DNA from: Nonomuraea sp. NBC_00507
GTDB taxonomy: Bacteria > Actinomycetota > Actinomycetes > Streptosporangiales > Streptosporangiaceae
Direction of reading: 5' to 3'
Assembly (NCBI RefSeq): GCF_036013525.1
Contig: NZ_CP107853.1
Location: 5,890,001 to 5,954,000 of the forward strand
DNA: 64,000 nt
A model generated the notes under the pieces. It saw only the letters and a program-made list of their open reading frames with translations, searched no databases and had not been told where the DNA came from. Below are positions 63,624-64,000 of the stretch, piece by piece. A program made the translations under genes and the position numbers. Numbering within the stretch: position 1 is the stretch's first letter; each line of letters begins with the position of its first letter.

Positions 63624-64000
63624 GTGAGCGCAGAGAGCGCGGAAGGGAAGCTTCTCAGCTATTCGCCGGGAAGCCCGACGGTGCTGCGTATCCTGCTCGG
63701 AACCCAACTCCGTAGGCTCCGTACGGAGAAGGGTATCTCGCGCGAGGACGCCGGGTACTCGATTCGCGCATCTCACGCCAAGATCAGCAGACTGGAGCTC
63801 GGCCAGGTCAGTTTCAAGCAGCGCGACGTGGCCGATCTGCTCACGCTGTACGGGGTCACGGACCCGGCCGAACGTCAGTCGCTGCTCGACTTGGCCAAGC
63901 AGGCCAACGCTCCCGGCTGGTGGCACAAGTACACCGACGTGCTGCCCACCTGGTTCGAGGTCTACATCGGCCTCGAGGGCGCCGCCTCCAGCATCCGTAC
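63624..64000 (+). CDS. HTH (XRE/DUF5753-type) regulator, 3' end outside the window
   Basis: The frame is open to the right edge (125 codons visible). Residues about 22-80 form an XRE-type HTH: LGTQLRRLRTEKGISREDAGYSI, SHAKISRLELGQ and VADLLTLYGV. It continues into PGWWHKYTDVLPTWFEVYIGLE, the usual start of DUF5753. The GTG at 63624 opens the frame. A pairing with the RsbW-like gene is typical. Confidence 0.88.
   Translation, partial: MSAESAEGKLLSYSPGSPTVLRILLGTQLRRLRTEKGISREDAGYSIRASHAKISRLELGQVSFKQRDVADLLTLYGVTDPAERQSLLDLAKQANAPGWWHKYTDVLPTWFEVYIGLEGAASSIR

Overview
The window is about 70 % G+C. Its codon use, many GTG/TTG starts, ATGA/GTGA gene overlaps and gene families (ECF sigma/anti-sigma pairs, DUF1707, RNHCP, class F sortase, HTH-DUF5753-type regulator beside an RsbW-like ATPase, LigC, IS605/TnpB) point to a filamentous actinomycete, most likely Streptosporangiaceae (Nonomuraea-like). 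The genus is an inference. No rRNA, tRNA or CRISPR array was seen.

Region 1 (1-4.5 kb) is a translationally coupled operon: a LamG protein cut by the window edge, a trans-type polyprenyl synthase, an unusual flavoprotein of the geranylgeranyl-reductase family fused to a prenyl-synthase-like domain that has lost its aspartate-rich motifs, and two small proteins. Region 2 (4.5-11.9 kb) is mobile DNA: a HIT protein, a Tn554-like trio of recombinase genes with three single-base frameshifts, an intact IS200/IS605 element (Y1 transposase and TnpB), and the tail of a dehydrogenase gene.

Region 3 (11.9-27.3 kb) is accessory metabolism and envelope: a two-headed regulator facing an SDR gene and an antibiotic-exporter ABC system, a metallo-beta-lactamase-fold hydrolase, a sortase with its likely substrate, a fused acyl-CoA dehydrogenase, paired RNHCP proteins, small secreted proteins, and a TetR/monooxygenase divergon. 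From 27.3 to 28.9 kb lies a cluster of broken genes (RidA tail, TetR, membrane protein, methyltransferase).

Region 4 (28.9-49.1 kb) holds a TPR protein, an aldehyde dehydrogenase whose start codon sits in a palindrome, a methyltransferase, a large STAND-type ATPase, PgeF, LigC with a RibD-like reductase, a 22-bp minisatellite, GlgX, OsmC, an ECF sigma/anti-sigma pair, an HD phosphohydrolase and an ankyrin protein.

Region 5 (49.2-64 kb) is more conserved: DUF1707; an assimilatory sulfate-reduction operon (sulfite reductase, zinc-ribbon peptide, CysH, CbiX-type chelatase) headed by a short leader ORF whose Cys codons overlap an inverted repeat; glyA with a ZTP riboswitch; a CHRD protein and an ECF sigma/anti-sigma pair that share a promoter motif; rsgA behind a 17-residue ORF; a phosphoribosyltransferase; and the start of an HTH regulator next to an anti-sigma-type ATPase.
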